A DNA stretch of 64,000 bases from Streptomyces sp. STR69 (lineage in GTDB: Bacteria > Actinomycetota > Actinomycetes > Streptomycetales > Streptomycetaceae): positions 18,111 to 82,110 of the forward strand of contig NZ_JALJRY010000005.1 in NCBI RefSeq assembly GCF_024519455.1. The letters run 5' to 3'. A program made the translations under genes and the position numbers. The notes beneath the pieces are model-generated. The model was not told where the DNA came from. It did not search any database and saw nothing but the letters and a program-made list of their open reading frames with translations. Shown one piece after another: positions 1 to 8,100 of the stretch (positions within the stretch are counted from its first letter, which is position 1; each line of letters starts with the position of its first letter).

Positions 1-509
1 GCGGACATGACGGCCTTCACCGTGGCGGGGCGCGGGTTCCCGGTGGAGTCGATGTACGGGGACGACCGGCCCCGCGGGTATCTGCTGCACGCGGAGCAGG
101 ACCGGTACACGCCGACGCAGGCGATGAAGCGGGCCGCGACGCTGTACCACGAGCACCGTGCGGGCTGCGTGGTCATCGAGGCGAACAACGGTGGCGACTA
201 CTTGCCCGCGCTGCTGGAGCAATTAGATCCGATGGTGAACTGGCGGATCGTTCATGCGACGCGGGGGAAGCGGGCTCGGGCGGCTCCGGCCGCTCAGCTG
301 TACGAGCAGGTACGGGTGCATCACGTCGGCTCGGCGCGGGTGTTCGCAGAGTCGGAGGAACAGATGACGACGTTCGTGGGGCAGGGGAGACGGAGGACTC
401 GCCAGACCGGCTCGACAGCGCGGTGTGGGCGCCGTGGGATCTGTTCTTTGATCCGACGATGCCGCCGCCGCGCGGTGGGGATGATCAGCGGTTGACAGGC
501 AGGCGGTGA
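1..509 (+). pseudogene. Phage terminase large subunit, C-terminal nuclease part, frameshifted
   Basis: The window opens inside this gene. The reading frame gives the RNase H-like nuclease half of a TerL packaging motor: a sugar-phosphate-cleaving domain with a VVIEANNGGDYL motif, then RIVHATRGKRARA and an ALYEQ-like block ending in VHHVG, all typical of siphophage terminases. After EEQMTTFVGQG (about base 387) the frame breaks. The expected ending, EDSPDRLDSAVWAPWDLFF with its last catalytic Asp, is found two bases over and runs to TGA at 507-509. The N-terminal ATPase would lie left of the window. With a frameshift before the final active-site Asp it is probably not functional. The next genes (HNH, portal) fit a packaging module. 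The family call is confident; whether the frameshift is real or a sequencing error cannot be decided here. Confidence 0.8.
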
Positions 510-610
510 TGGCTGGATGCGGTTGTGAACTCACCTACGGCGAAGGTGAGTTGTCAGTGGCACCCCTTACCGTTCGAGCTAGGAATTTTGGCTCGACCAG
601 GAGGATGGCC

Positions 611-1357
611 ATGACCGAGGATCTGCGCCGGAAGTACAGCAGCGCCGACATTGCTGCGTTGATGACCCTGGCCCGGGGCGGGTGTTACGCCCCAGAGTGT
701 GGGGCGCCGACCCTGCGCATGATCGACGGGGAGCCGGTTCTCAGTCTTGAGATTGCACACATTCGTGCTCTCAAGCCGGACGGGAAGCGGTACACCGAGT
801 CGTGGAGTGTGAAGGAGCGCAACAGCTTCGCCAACCTATTGCTCCTGTGTAATGTCCATCACAAGCGGGTCGATGGGAAGGGAGGCGAGAAGTACACCGT
901 GGAGATCCTGGAAAGCTGGAAGTACGCCCGTGAGGCTGACGGGCAGGCTGCCTTGGCAGGGTTAAGCGGGCTGACGGAAGAGCGGCTGGCCGAGATGATT
1001 CAAGAGGCGCAGGAGGCTTATGTCGAGCGGATCGTCCCGGTTCTGGGTGCGGTCGCGCGGCAGATGCCGGAGCTGGCGTCTTTGATGAGGATTCTCAAGT
1101 CGGATATGGAGGAACTGCGGGGCCGTCGACCTGGGGTGTCCGAGGACTCGGCCTGGATGGTGTACCGGGCCAGCGAGGGGCTGGCGCACCTCCAGGACAA
1201 TGCCCCCACGCTGCTGAAGGCTAGTGAAGATCTTCAGCATCTGCAGGACAGCCTGCCTGCGCTGTCGCGCCTGGCCGCCCTGCCGGGGAAGCTCAGTACG
1301 GCAGCTGACGAGATCAAGAGTGCGGCTGCTGCTCTTTCTGACGCTCGGCGCTACTGA
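611..1357 (+). CDS. HNH endonuclease with helical C-terminal region
   Basis: Predicted 248-residue HNH nuclease. Cys25 and Cys30 (GGCYAPECG) with Cys80 look like structural zinc ligands. EIAHIRAL (His50), FANLLLLC (Asn75) and VHHKRVD (His83/84) form the beta-beta-alpha-metal core. Residues 110-248 are helical and rich in Leu/Glu, with repeated LKASEDLQHLQDSLP-like segments suggesting a coiled coil. ATG 611 is preferred over the upstream in-frame start at 506 because AGGAGG lies at 599-604 with 6-nt spacing. The gene sits between terL and portal of a decayed phage module, yet is itself unbroken. It could be a packaging-associated HNH, a homing-type insertion or a moron/defence gene. Short HNH proteins are common next to terminases; the long helical tail is not typical of them. 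Confidence 0.75.
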   Translation: MTEDLRRKYSSADIAALMTLARGGCYAPECGAPTLRMIDGEPVLSLEIAHIRALKPDGKRYTESWSVKERNSFANLLLLCNVHHKRVDGKGGEKYTVEILESWKYAREADGQAALAGLSGLTEERLAEMIQEAQEAYVERIVPVLGAVARQMPELASLMRILKSDMEELRGRRPGVSEDSAWMVYRASEGLAHLQDNAPTLLKASEDLQHLQDSLPALSRLAALPGKLSTAADEIKSAAAALSDARRY

Positions 1358-1445
1358 TCAGAGACTTGTGGGTCGGTCATCACGGCAGGTCGCATGACTA
1401 CCCTGGTCCTTCAGCGCGGGGCTGACGACGGAGGAACCGCCCCTG

Positions 1446-1969
1446 ATGGGCCTGCGCCAATTCGTGATCGATGCGTGGTCGTGGCTGAACTACAAGCCGG
1501 TGATGGCCGACGCCGGTCGTCCGGGGAGCCGCGCGTTTCCGGAGCTGACCAGGACGCGGGTGCCACCGGATGAGTTGCAGCGGCTGGCCGCATACAAGGT
1601 GCTCGCGTCGTACGACAACAACCAGGCCGGGCAGCTCGCTGCGGCCGGTGGTGACACGGGCGCGCTGGAGCACCGGAACTCGGCGACGCGGCCAACCTCG
1701 TGGACACCGCGCTCGGTTACCTCCTGGGTTCGGAGCAGAAGGTCGCGGTCGAGGGTGCGGAGCACGCCGACGAGGAGACGCCGACGTCGGGCGCGGCCGA
1801 GGCGGTTGCGGTGCAGGAGTGGTTGCGGACGTGGGCGGACAAGGAACTGCTGACGTTCCGGGTGCAGCAAGCGGAGCGGGCGGCGGTCTTTCTCGGGGAC
1901 TCCGTGATGGGATGCCCAACCGGCAGCCGAGACCAGCCCCAGCACAAAACGGCGCTCCCGCAACCGTAG
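1446..1969 (+). pseudogene. Phage portal protein, N-terminal fragment with frameshift
   Basis: The first frame begins MGLRQFVIDAWSWLNYKP and includes DELQRLAAYKVLASYDNNQ, the start of an actinophage portal protein. At about 1677 the text jumps frame: ALEHR should continue as ELGDAANLVDTALGYLLGSE, which is present two bases over, consistent with loss of one G. The second frame carries on through VQEWLRTWADKELLTFR and AERAAVFLGDSVM, then loses similarity near 1911 and stops at 1969. A full portal is about 450-500 residues, so roughly two thirds is missing. Its place right after terL and the HNH gene supports the call. It is a remnant. Confidence 0.72.
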
Positions 1970-2013
1970 CCCGAAGACCAGTTCCACCTGACCACGTACG
2001 ACTTGACCAGCAT

Positions 2014-2040
2014 GCGGCCCCTCGTTCAACGAGGGGCCGC
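2014..2040. terminator. Strong hairpin between portal remnant and carboxypeptidase
   Basis: A perfect 13-bp inverted repeat (GCGGCCCCTCGTT and its complement) is separated by a single base, which in practice gives an 11-bp stem with a 5-nt loop. It lies between the rightward phage remnant and the leftward gene ending at 2095, so it can serve as a bidirectional terminator. No U-run follows, as is usual in Streptomyces. Confidence 0.6.
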
Positions 2041-2094
2041 CGCGGTTGGCGATGTATTTCCTGCTGCTGAGCATCGCCAGCCGATTCTCAGCAG

Positions 2095-3111
2095 TCAGCA
2101 GCGGGTGCTATCGGACAGCACATCCCAGTGCCAGTGCTCGTTCCTGTACTGGTGGAATCCGAACCTGGCTGCGTTGGTGCGCAACCACGTCCACGTCGGC
2201 CCCGATCCGTTGATGCAGCCGACCGAGGCGTCGATGCCTGCAAAGTCGATGGCCAATCCCATCTGATGGTTCGAAGTCCCAGGGCGAGCCACACGGCTGT
2301 AGTTGCCCTGCCGGCAGAGGGAATTGGCGTTGCACAGGGCCTGCTGGTGCGCCATGGTCCGAAACGCGCTGGAAGCGTTCAGGGTGAGTCCTGACGCCCT
2401 TGCCGAGCGGAGCATGGCTGCGATGGCACCCGATACGCGAGAGTTCACCACAGCCTCACCGTTCGCGCCGGGTACCCGATAGGCGGTGTTCCCGCTCTCT
2501 TCGCTCGTGCTGCGCAGACCTGCCACCGCGCACAGGCGGATGAGCACCCTGGCGGAGTTGTGGTAGCCGTCCGCCACTCCAAGGTCTCGAGTCCCCGATG
2601 CGCAGGGCACGTTACGGGAGTCGTTGTAGACAGGAGTGATCGGAGTCGCCGACGTACCTCCGCCCGACGTGCGTGAAGCCCAGACGGCAACATGCCCTGG
2701 ATCACGGTAAATTACCGCATTTCCATCGTTCTGCAGTTCGAGGTAGGCACCAGGGTGGCCTGCGGTGCTGCTGGCCCAGATCGGGACATGACTCGGCGCG
2801 TAGAGCACGAGATTGCCATCCGTCTGCATCTGCGCCACGGTGCCCGGACGGCCCGCGGTGCCGCTCGCCCAAAGGGCGGGATCGCTGCCTCGGTACAGGA
2901 CCAGGTTGCCGTCGGTCTGCATGATCAGCGTGTAGCGGCCGTCAGGGGACTGAAGCTTGCCGCCCGTGGCCAGCGACTGTCCGCCTCTCAAAGTGTGAGG
3001 GGCTTGCGCCGCTTGAGCCGGGCCGACACTTCCCAGGAGCAGGGCGAGTATCGGGGCCAGCAGCACGGTCAGCCCAAGTCGCCGGAGGACAGTTTTCACA
3101 GGCGGGCTCAT
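2095..3111 (-). CDS. Secreted bulb-lectin / VanY-type D,D-carboxypeptidase (M15B)
   Basis: A 338-residue exported enzyme. An N-terminal signal peptide (basic start, hydrophobic core, PAQAAQA) is followed by a B-lectin domain with three QxDGNxVxY-type sugar sites: MQTDGNLVLY twice and LQNDGNAVIY once. After a Gly/Thr linker comes an M15B peptidase domain. ASSAFRTMAHQQALC precedes the zinc motif TSNHQMGLAIDF (His and Asp ligands) and EHWHWD (Glu base and His ligand), so the catalytic set is complete. Such enzymes trim the terminal D-Ala of peptidoglycan stem peptides; the lectin part probably anchors it to a glycan. The start chosen is ATG 3111; a GTG at 3141 is in frame, but the purine-rich stretch before 3111 and the signal-peptide length favour the shorter form. 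It is flanked by phage debris but intact. Confidence 0.85.
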   Translation of the reverse strand: MSPPVKTVLRRLGLTVLLAPILALLLGSVGPAQAAQAPHTLRGGQSLATGGKLQSPDGRYTLIMQTDGNLVLYRGSDPALWASGTAGRPGTVAQMQTDGNLVLYAPSHVPIWASSTAGHPGAYLELQNDGNAVIYRDPGHVAVWASRTSGGGTSATPITPVYNDSRNVPCASGTRDLGVADGYHNSARVLIRLCAVAGLRSTSEESGNTAYRVPGANGEAVVNSRVSGAIAAMLRSARASGLTLNASSAFRTMAHQQALCNANSLCRQGNYSRVARPGTSNHQMGLAIDFAGIDASVGCINGSGPTWTWLRTNAARFGFHQYRNEHWHWDVLSDSTRC

Positions 3112-3141
3112 CTCTCGACTTCTGCAAGGCTGTGAGCCCAC

Positions 3142-3490
3142 CCTCCATGCAGGGCGGAGCGCACACGGTCTTCAAATCCGTGTCCATGTCGTCAAGATTT
3201 AAAGATGAGATGCATCCCGGACATCTGTTCCAATCGGCCCTCGGCCAGTGGCTGCACGGCGTCATCCCGGGAATCGGCAGACACGCCGCGTGCATGGCTG
3301 CGCAGAAGCCAGCTGTACGCCAATCCACCCTTCGACCGACACAAAGCTGGGCGAGCCCCCGGCGGAGTGTTCATCCTCCACACCGCGCGCCCGAAGCCGC
3401 AGCCCGCCCGATCTCGCCAACTCGCTCTGGAAGAAGGTGACTGAGCCGGATTAACTGACGAGACAACGACTGGCCTGCGGAAATGGCTAC
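3142..3490. other. Intergenic stretch without recognisable gene
   Basis: Between the carboxypeptidase start and the first repeat block. Short open frames exist on both strands but none resembles a protein family or has a good ribosome-binding site. It contains the promoter region of the leftward carboxypeptidase. Confidence 0.4.
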
Positions 3491-3758
3491 AGAGGCTCCG
3501 CCCCGAGTAGAGGGGCGGAGCCTCTGCATGTTGGACGGGGAATCCGCTGCGCGCGGGTTCGATTCCCGTCCTAGAGCTGGCGCGATCGTCCTCTACGCCT
3601 TCAGTGTCATCTTGCCGGGCCTCGTTGAGGCCGCAAGGACAGGAACAGACTGGCACGGGCTGAGGAGCACCCACATGGATTACCTCATCTGACCTGCGAA
3701 AACGTCAAGATGAGCATTGATCGGCAAGGATCGCACAGATCCTCAAAGGACTCTTGCT
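3491..3758 (+). repeat. Repeat block B1 (hairpin + T-arm-like + integrase-arm-like segment)
   Basis: First of four related blocks (others near 5291, 37491, 48655). It starts with a 14-bp stem (3491-3504 / 3512-3525, arm AGAGGCTCCGCCCC). A segment containing GGGTTCGATTCCCG, like a tRNA T-arm, follows, then GGGCCTCGTTGAGGCC. The end, from about 3685, is a stretch beginning TGACCTGCGAAAACGTC and running to AAAGGACTC at about 3758. In copies A-C the same lead-in continues into the tRNA 3' end; here it breaks off right at GGACTC. This looks like one side of a former attachment site whose tRNA half is gone. Confidence 0.6.
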
Positions 3759-3877
3759 GGGCTGCCCCTCCGCCCGAACCAGGGACGTCCGACGCGACTC
3801 CGAACCAGGCTGTCGAGCGGGACGAACCCCGGTCACGCACCTCCTTTGCCTGCCTCACTGGCAGCCGCTGACGCCAC

Positions 3878-4453
3878 TCAGCAGTTCTTCACCCAGTGGA
3901 CCCAGTACCAGGGGGCGTCGTCGTCCCAGCTGAGGGCACCTCCGTCGTGCCAGCGCGAGACGCCACTGTCGTCCAAGAAGTTGGCAACGGTACCCGTGGT
4001 TTGGTTGTTGATCCACGACCCATCAGCCGTCCACGGGATCCTGTAGCGGGCGCAGCTGTACATGGGGATCGACGAGCCCGTGAAGTTGATGCCGCTGTAG
4101 GCGCAGAAGTATCCGTAGTCGACAGACGAGGCGCAGGGGTCAGCCAGCGCCCCCTTGGTCATGTCGCGGGGGTGAGCTTCGCCAGGGACAGCCACGAACA
4201 TCAGGTTCTTGCCGCCCAGGTCGATCACGTTGGCGGCCACCTGCTTCCCGCCTGTCTGGGTGAGATACCCGTCCACTTCGTTCTGGAGTGCCGAAGTCTG
4301 AGAGGCGGTGAGTCCCGCCTGCTTGGCCTGGGAGGCGTAGGGGCTGGTGGCGCCTTCAGCACCGGCTGATGCGACGCCGGCGCTGAAGGTCAGCGCCAGA
4401 GTGGCCACGGCAACCGCGAACATCGCCCTGATCTTTGACAATCTGCTTTGCAT
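3878..4453 (-). CDS. Secreted crystallin-like / peptidase-inhibitor I36-type protein
   Basis: A 191-residue exported protein. It has a signal peptide (MQSRLSKIRAMF, hydrophobic stretch, ASA), a helical propeptide-like part with LTASQTSALQNEVDGYL, and then a compact Cys-rich beta domain. CASSVDYGYFCAYSGINFTG and YSCARY followed by DGSWINNQTTG resemble the beta/gamma-crystallin-like peptidase inhibitor I36 family of Streptomyces. Start ATG 4453 follows an AAGGGGG motif with good spacing; an open frame continues upstream to 4948 but has no support. The likely role is an extracellular protease inhibitor or structural protein. A second member of the same general type is encoded at 40324-41187. Confidence 0.72.
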   Translation of the reverse strand: MQSRLSKIRAMFAVAVATLALTFSAGVASAGAEGATSPYASQAKQAGLTASQTSALQNEVDGYLTQTGGKQVAANVIDLGGKNLMFVAVPGEAHPRDMTKGALADPCASSVDYGYFCAYSGINFTGSSIPMYSCARYRIPWTADGSWINNQTTGTVANFLDDSGVSRWHDGGALSWDDDAPWYWVHWVKNC

Positions 4454-4573
4454 TGGTACCCCCTTATGGTGCGTGCCATGGATTGCTGCTCGGCGGTGGA
4501 TTGCTGGACGTCTCAACGTAGGTGTCGCCGAATGGAGGGCGCCAAGGGTTCGATTACCGTCGAAACATGTTTG

Positions 4574-4993
4574 ATGGCGAAGCGACCGCGAGGGGGCGCG
4601 GTGTACGACGTCTCCGACCACGAGACCGCAACCCAGGTCGAGGACCAGTCGGGCTGCCCGGAGTGCCGTCGCTGCGATGTGCCCGGCACCGCGGCCTGGG
4701 ATGGCTGCGAAGACCCGTGCAGCGGCGCGGCGTCCGGGCAGCTCACGGTCAACGTGACCCGCATCTACCCGTCGACGACCACCTTCCCGTCGCCGGACCA
4801 GACTGTGAGAGACCTGCGGAACTGTCAGCCTCCGCCCGTGACCGCGGTCGAGATGGTCGTCACGCTGCTGCGGTGCGCGCCGGGCCCCACCGAAGAGGGC
4901 TGCCCGCCAGGCTGTGACGATCTGTCCGAGGCGGCTCGCGTCCTCCACGTCGATGCGCTGACGGCCTACAGCGCCCTGCTGCCTGCCGGCGGC
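4574..4993 (+). pseudogene. Probable phage head-tail / tail-completion protein remnant
   Basis: The frame from ATG 4574 contains GCPECRRCDVPGTAAWDGCE, then QLTVNVTRIYPSTTTFPSPD and PPPVTAVEMVVTLLRCAPG, ending in AARVLHVDALTAYSALL. Streptomyces siphophages encode short head-tail connection or tail-completion proteins with the same spacing: a WD-C-QL start, 'V.RVYP', a single-sentence 'MVVTLLRCAP' and a helical tail. After about 4990 the sequence becomes low-complexity and the frame runs on to 5257 without similarity. This fits a surviving fragment of the same prophage that left terL and portal. The start and intactness are uncertain; the 5' part (MAKRPRGG...) may be foreign. Confidence 0.45.
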
Positions 4994-5290
4994 CGGTGGG
5001 GCCGCAGAGGACGGCAGGTCGTAGCGGTTGACCGGTTACGTTGCAGTCGTCATAGGCGTTTGCCGAGCGGACCGCCGGACGCTTCCTGTCCACCGACCCG
5101 GTCCCCTGCGGCCCGAACGCCAAATCGAAATCGGCTTAACCCGCGGCTGTCGAACGAGTCTCATCCGGGTTCGCCCGGAGGGGTAATCGCCGCATGTCAG
5201 AGCGGCCTTCGTCCGATCCTGCGTTCCGGATCAAGAAACACGCGGGACCAGTACTAAGGCCGTAGGCATGAGTGTGGTGCGCCACTGCCG

Positions 5291-5561
5291 CAGAGGCTCC
5301 GCCCCGACACCCAGGGCGGAGCCTCTGCGCGTTGGAATGAAAATCCGCTGCGGGCGGGTTCGAAGGCCGTCCTTGAGCTGGCGCGATCGTTCTCCATGCC
5401 TTCGGCACGATCCTGCCGGGCCTCATTGAGGCCGAGTTGAGGCCGCAAGGACAGGAACAGACTGACAAGGGCTGACTAGCTCCAACATGGATAACCGCAT
5501 CTGACCTGCGAAAACGTCAAGGATGAGCGTTGATCGGCAAGGACCGCCAAGATCCCCAAAG
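5291..5561 (+). repeat. Repeat block B2, leading into tRNA fragment A
   Basis: Second copy of the block family. Hairpin arms lie at 5291-5304 and 5314-5327 (CAGAGGCTCCGCCC and its complement). Then come the T-arm-like segment, the GGCCTCATTGAGGCC inverted repeat and the conserved ACAGGAACAGACTGACAAGG stretch. TGACCTGCGAAAACGTC lies at 5502-5518. From 5519 there are several short near-repeats of the type CAAGGA/CAAGAT, directly before the tRNA fragment. The arrangement (phased short repeats beside a tRNA core) is what arm-type integrase sites look like; that reading is an inference. Confidence 0.6.
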
Positions 5562-5609
5562 GACTCATAATCCGTCGGCCGTGGGTTCGAGTCCCACCCG
5601 CCCCACCAC
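5562..5609 (+). other. tRNA 3'-end fragment A (attachment-site scar)
   Basis: 48 nt identical in layout to the 3' half of a tRNA. It contains the anticodon-loop CTCATAA (anticodon CAU), the T-arm GTGGG-TTCGAGT-CCCAC, acceptor strand CCGCCCC, discriminator A and the encoded CCA. The 5' half (expected to begin GGGGCGG) is absent, so this is not a tRNA gene. It is the tail that integrative elements carry to restore their target tRNA. Two further copies are at 11827 and 19093. Confidence 0.8.
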
Positions 5610-5689
5610 TCGCTACGCGAGCAGAATCGATCTGACTGGCAACTTTGCTGGAGGGTCGGGCGAGTTGAGGGTCCTGGCGGCCCTGTCGT

Positions 5690-5707
5690 GATCATGATTT
5701 CATGATC
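5690..5707. repeat. Palindrome GATCATGA-TT-TCATGATC
   Basis: Perfect 8-bp arms around TT, some 190 bp upstream of the VapBC operator. No gene is seen between 5610 and 5897, so it may be a binding site for an unknown regulator or simply part of the debris. Confidence 0.35.
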
Positions 5708-5897
5708 GTCTGGACAAATTTTGGACGCCGATTCCGGTCAAGTCGGGCATGGTGCCTACGTGGTATTTCGTGTCGACGTCGAGCAGGTCTTCGCCGCCTC
5801 GCCCCGTGGCGGGAAGTGGCCCATGGGAACGTCCCGACATCCAGCGCACTTCCCTCGCGTGGTTTGTTTGTGATCGATGGCTGCGCCCAATGTTGGT

Positions 5898-5920
5898 GAT
5901 GTATCTTGGGTACATACATC
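5898..5920. promoter_or_regulatory. Probable VapB operator
   Basis: Inverted repeat GATGTAT...ATACATC with a 9-nt spacer, 20 bp before the vapB start. The position and symmetry fit autoregulation by the VapB/VapC complex. Confidence 0.5.
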
Positions 5921-5940
5921 GTGGATGTTGGAGGTGTCCG

Positions 5941-6174
5941 ATGTCCGTCACGCAGATTGATCTCGACGACGAGGCGCTGGCCGAGGCCATGCGGCTCATG
6001 GGCGTCACGACGAAAAAGGAGACCGTCAACGCAGCCCTTCGGGACTATGTGGCGCGGATCAAGAGGCTCGAGGCTGCGGAGAAGCTGGCCGCGCGCGGTG
6101 CGCGTGGCGAGTTCGAGCAGGCCGCGGCGGCGCATGACGCGGAGAAGCGTGCCCGGCGCGAGGCCTTCGAGTGA
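5941..6174 (+). CDS. vapB: VapB-family antitoxin
   Basis: A 77-residue protein with an N-terminal ribbon-helix-helix: MSVTQIDLDDEALAEAMRLM forms the beta strand and helix, and TKKETVNAALRDYV is the VapB signature. A charged helical tail (EAAEKLAARGARGEFEQA) follows that would bind and block the toxin. ATG 5941 has GGAGG at 5930-5934; the open frame extends upstream but without support. Its stop overlaps the toxin start by 4 nt (GTGA), so the two are translated together. The pair sits just inside tRNA fragment A, a usual place for cargo that stabilises an integrated element. Confidence 0.88.
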   Translation: MSVTQIDLDDEALAEAMRLMGVTTKKETVNAALRDYVARIKRLEAAEKLAARGARGEFEQAAAAHDAEKRARREAFE

Positions 6175-6578
6175 TCACGTATCTGGTGGACACCTCGGCT
6201 CTGTGGCACCTGTTTCGCACCCCAGGCGCGTTGCGGCCCTGGGAGGGACACATTGCCGCCGGGGTGTTCCACATCTGCGAGCCGACACGGGCCGAATTTC
6301 TCTACTCGGCAACCAGCCCGTCCCATCGGGATGAGCTCGCAGAGGAACTGGACGCGCTCTGCTCGCTCTCTCCGGTTCCGAAGAACGCCTGGCGTTGGGT
6401 CGACACGGCCCAGTACAAACTGACCCAGCGGGGCCGGCATCGCGCGGCTGGAGCGATCGATCTGTTGGTGTGTGCGACCGCGGTCCATCACGGGCACACC
6501 GTGCTCCACGTGGACAACGATTTCGTGACGGTGGCCGGAGTCCTCAAGGAAGTTCAGCAGCGAGACGTACGAGCCTGA
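6171..6578 (+). CDS. vapC: VapC-family PIN-domain ribonuclease toxin
   Basis: A 135-residue PIN-domain RNase. The acidic metal site is complete: Asp7 (LVDTSAL), Glu42 (PTRAEFL), Asp97 (AIDLLVCATA) and Asp115/Asp117 (LHVDNDF). VapC toxins cut tRNA or rRNA when freed from VapB. GTG 6171 overlaps the antitoxin stop. The length is normal for the family and no lesion is seen. It is one of the few intact genes between tRNA fragments A and B, consistent with selection for retention by its own toxicity. Confidence 0.88.
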   Translation: MITYLVDTSALWHLFRTPGALRPWEGHIAAGVFHICEPTRAEFLYSATSPSHRDELAEELDALCSLSPVPKNAWRWVDTAQYKLTQRGRHRAAGAIDLLVCATAVHHGHTVLHVDNDFVTVAGVLKEVQQRDVRA

Positions 6579-6637
6579 TCTTCTGAAGCCGGTTCACTGT
6601 GTCGGTCTGTTGGCCCCACCGATGATCGATGCCCAAG

Positions 6638-8100
6638 TCACTGCCCCAGAACTGTGAACCTGGTCGGTCCTCTGAGCGCGGCCGTCGCACCGTCCAGATC
6701 CGCGAGCCGAGCGGCAAGGGTGGCCTCCGCGAGCCGGGTCGGCAGTGCGGCGTTGAACTTGAGGCCGTTCAGCGCACGCGCGTCCACTGCCGGAAGGCAC
6801 AGCTGATCGGCGGCCTCCGAAATGACCTTCCTCCATTCTGCGGGCGTCGCGTCCTCGCGAAGTCGGATGCAGGTGTCAGTTGGCCGCTGGAGGGGATCGG
6901 CGATCGTGGTGAGCGTGGCGGCCAGGGTGGCGTTGGCCCGGTAGCCGGCCCAGGTCCACCAGCGCACACTGGTGCCGCATCCGCCCCTTACGACCATCGT
7001 CCCGTCAGGGTGGACCAGTTCCGAGCTGCTCTCGCGTGCCTGAGTGAGCGCGGTCTTGGCGCGCCCGGTGAGGGCGACCGGTGGGTCGACGCCGAGGAGT
7101 ACTTCCCGTGCCGCGCGCGTCAGTTCGTACGAGGCGGTCCGGCCGGAAGCTGCTCCTCCCCAGCGCGCCTTCCCGCCGCCGTCGACCGGTTCGACGAAGC
7201 ATCGCCGCCGGGACCAGTCGATGTACGTCACCTGCCAGCTCTGCCCGGCGGGGAGCAGGCGCCGAGGCCCCACCACCTCTTCGGTCAGCAGCGCGGGATT
7301 GGTCGTGCCGATCTCTGTACGGCCCGCGAGCACCGTGAACTCCGGAGCCGCGGTGAACACCGCGGTGAGGTCCATGAAGTGCCGGTAGCCGAAGCGGCGT
7401 TCCGCCTCGGGGCCGATGAGCAGCATCCCTCCGTCCTGGCTCAGGAATCCCTCATCGACCAGGTGGCGCACGATAGGTTCGGCCGAGGCTCCGGCGGGGT
7501 CACCACCGGCTCCACCCAACCGCGCGACCACAGCAGCAGGGCTGCCGCAGCGATCAGTCCGTCTTCGTCGACGGTGAGGAACAGACAGTTGCGGGTGGAA
7601 CCCGGCCGTCGGCCGGTCCGGCCAAGACGCTGGAGGAAAGAGGCCACGGTGGCGGGTGCATCGATCTGGATGACGCGGTCCAAGTCGCCTACGTCGATGC
7701 CGAGTTCCAGGGTGCTGGTGGAGACGATCACGCAGTCGCGTGCTTCGGCGAAGGCTTCCTCTGCTCGCCGCCGTTCATCCACAGAGAGGGACGCGTGGGA
7801 CAGGAAAGTGGTCACGCCTTTGGCCCGCAGGCTCTCTCCGAGCTTCTCGACCTCTCGGCGCGATTCGCAGAACACGAGCCGCTTCTGGCCGCGGTGCAGC
7901 GCCGCGATCACCGTGGCCGCGTTCTCCAAGGAGCCCTCGTAGTCGACCTGGATGTCGCCGGGAGGCGGCAGCGCGGGGGATTCCTCGCGCAGGTGTGGGG
8001 CGACGACCCGCGCCGGACGGTGCCCGCTCGCCGAGCCCTGGAGCCAGCTGAACAGCTCATCAAGGTTGCCCACCGTCGCGGACAGCCCGATGCATTGTAC
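6638..8100 (-). pseudogene. brxHI: BREX type 2 Lhr-like helicase (BrxHI) remnant
   Basis: Only the C-terminal part of a large DEAD/DEAH helicase survives. Near 8095 the text starts abruptly at CIGLSATVGNLDELFSWLQG (motif III SAT). It then shows RLVFCESRREVEKL, FLSHASLSVDERRRAEEAFA, VSTSTLELGIDVGDLDRV and QRLGRTGRRPG (motifs IV-VI). At about 7470-7530 the frame changes and an expected stretch after VTPPEPRP seems missing. The second frame continues IVRHLVDEGFLSQDGG and FGYRHFMDLTAVFT to a stop at 6638. Walker A and the DEAH box are gone. In BREX type 2 systems this helicase lies downstream of pglZ and brxD. Here it is joined directly to the pglZ tail, so brxD and the helicase N-terminus were deleted. 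Not functional. Confidence 0.78.

Noticed and set aside
1..4993. An inducible prophage
   Set aside because: Only fragments of packaging/structural genes, with frameshifts; no replication, lysis, tail or integrase genes.
5562..5609. Complete tRNA genes at the three CAU-anticodon sites
   Set aside because: The 5' half (acceptor strand, D-arm) is absent at all three; the upstream sequence is the conserved lead-in and not tRNA.
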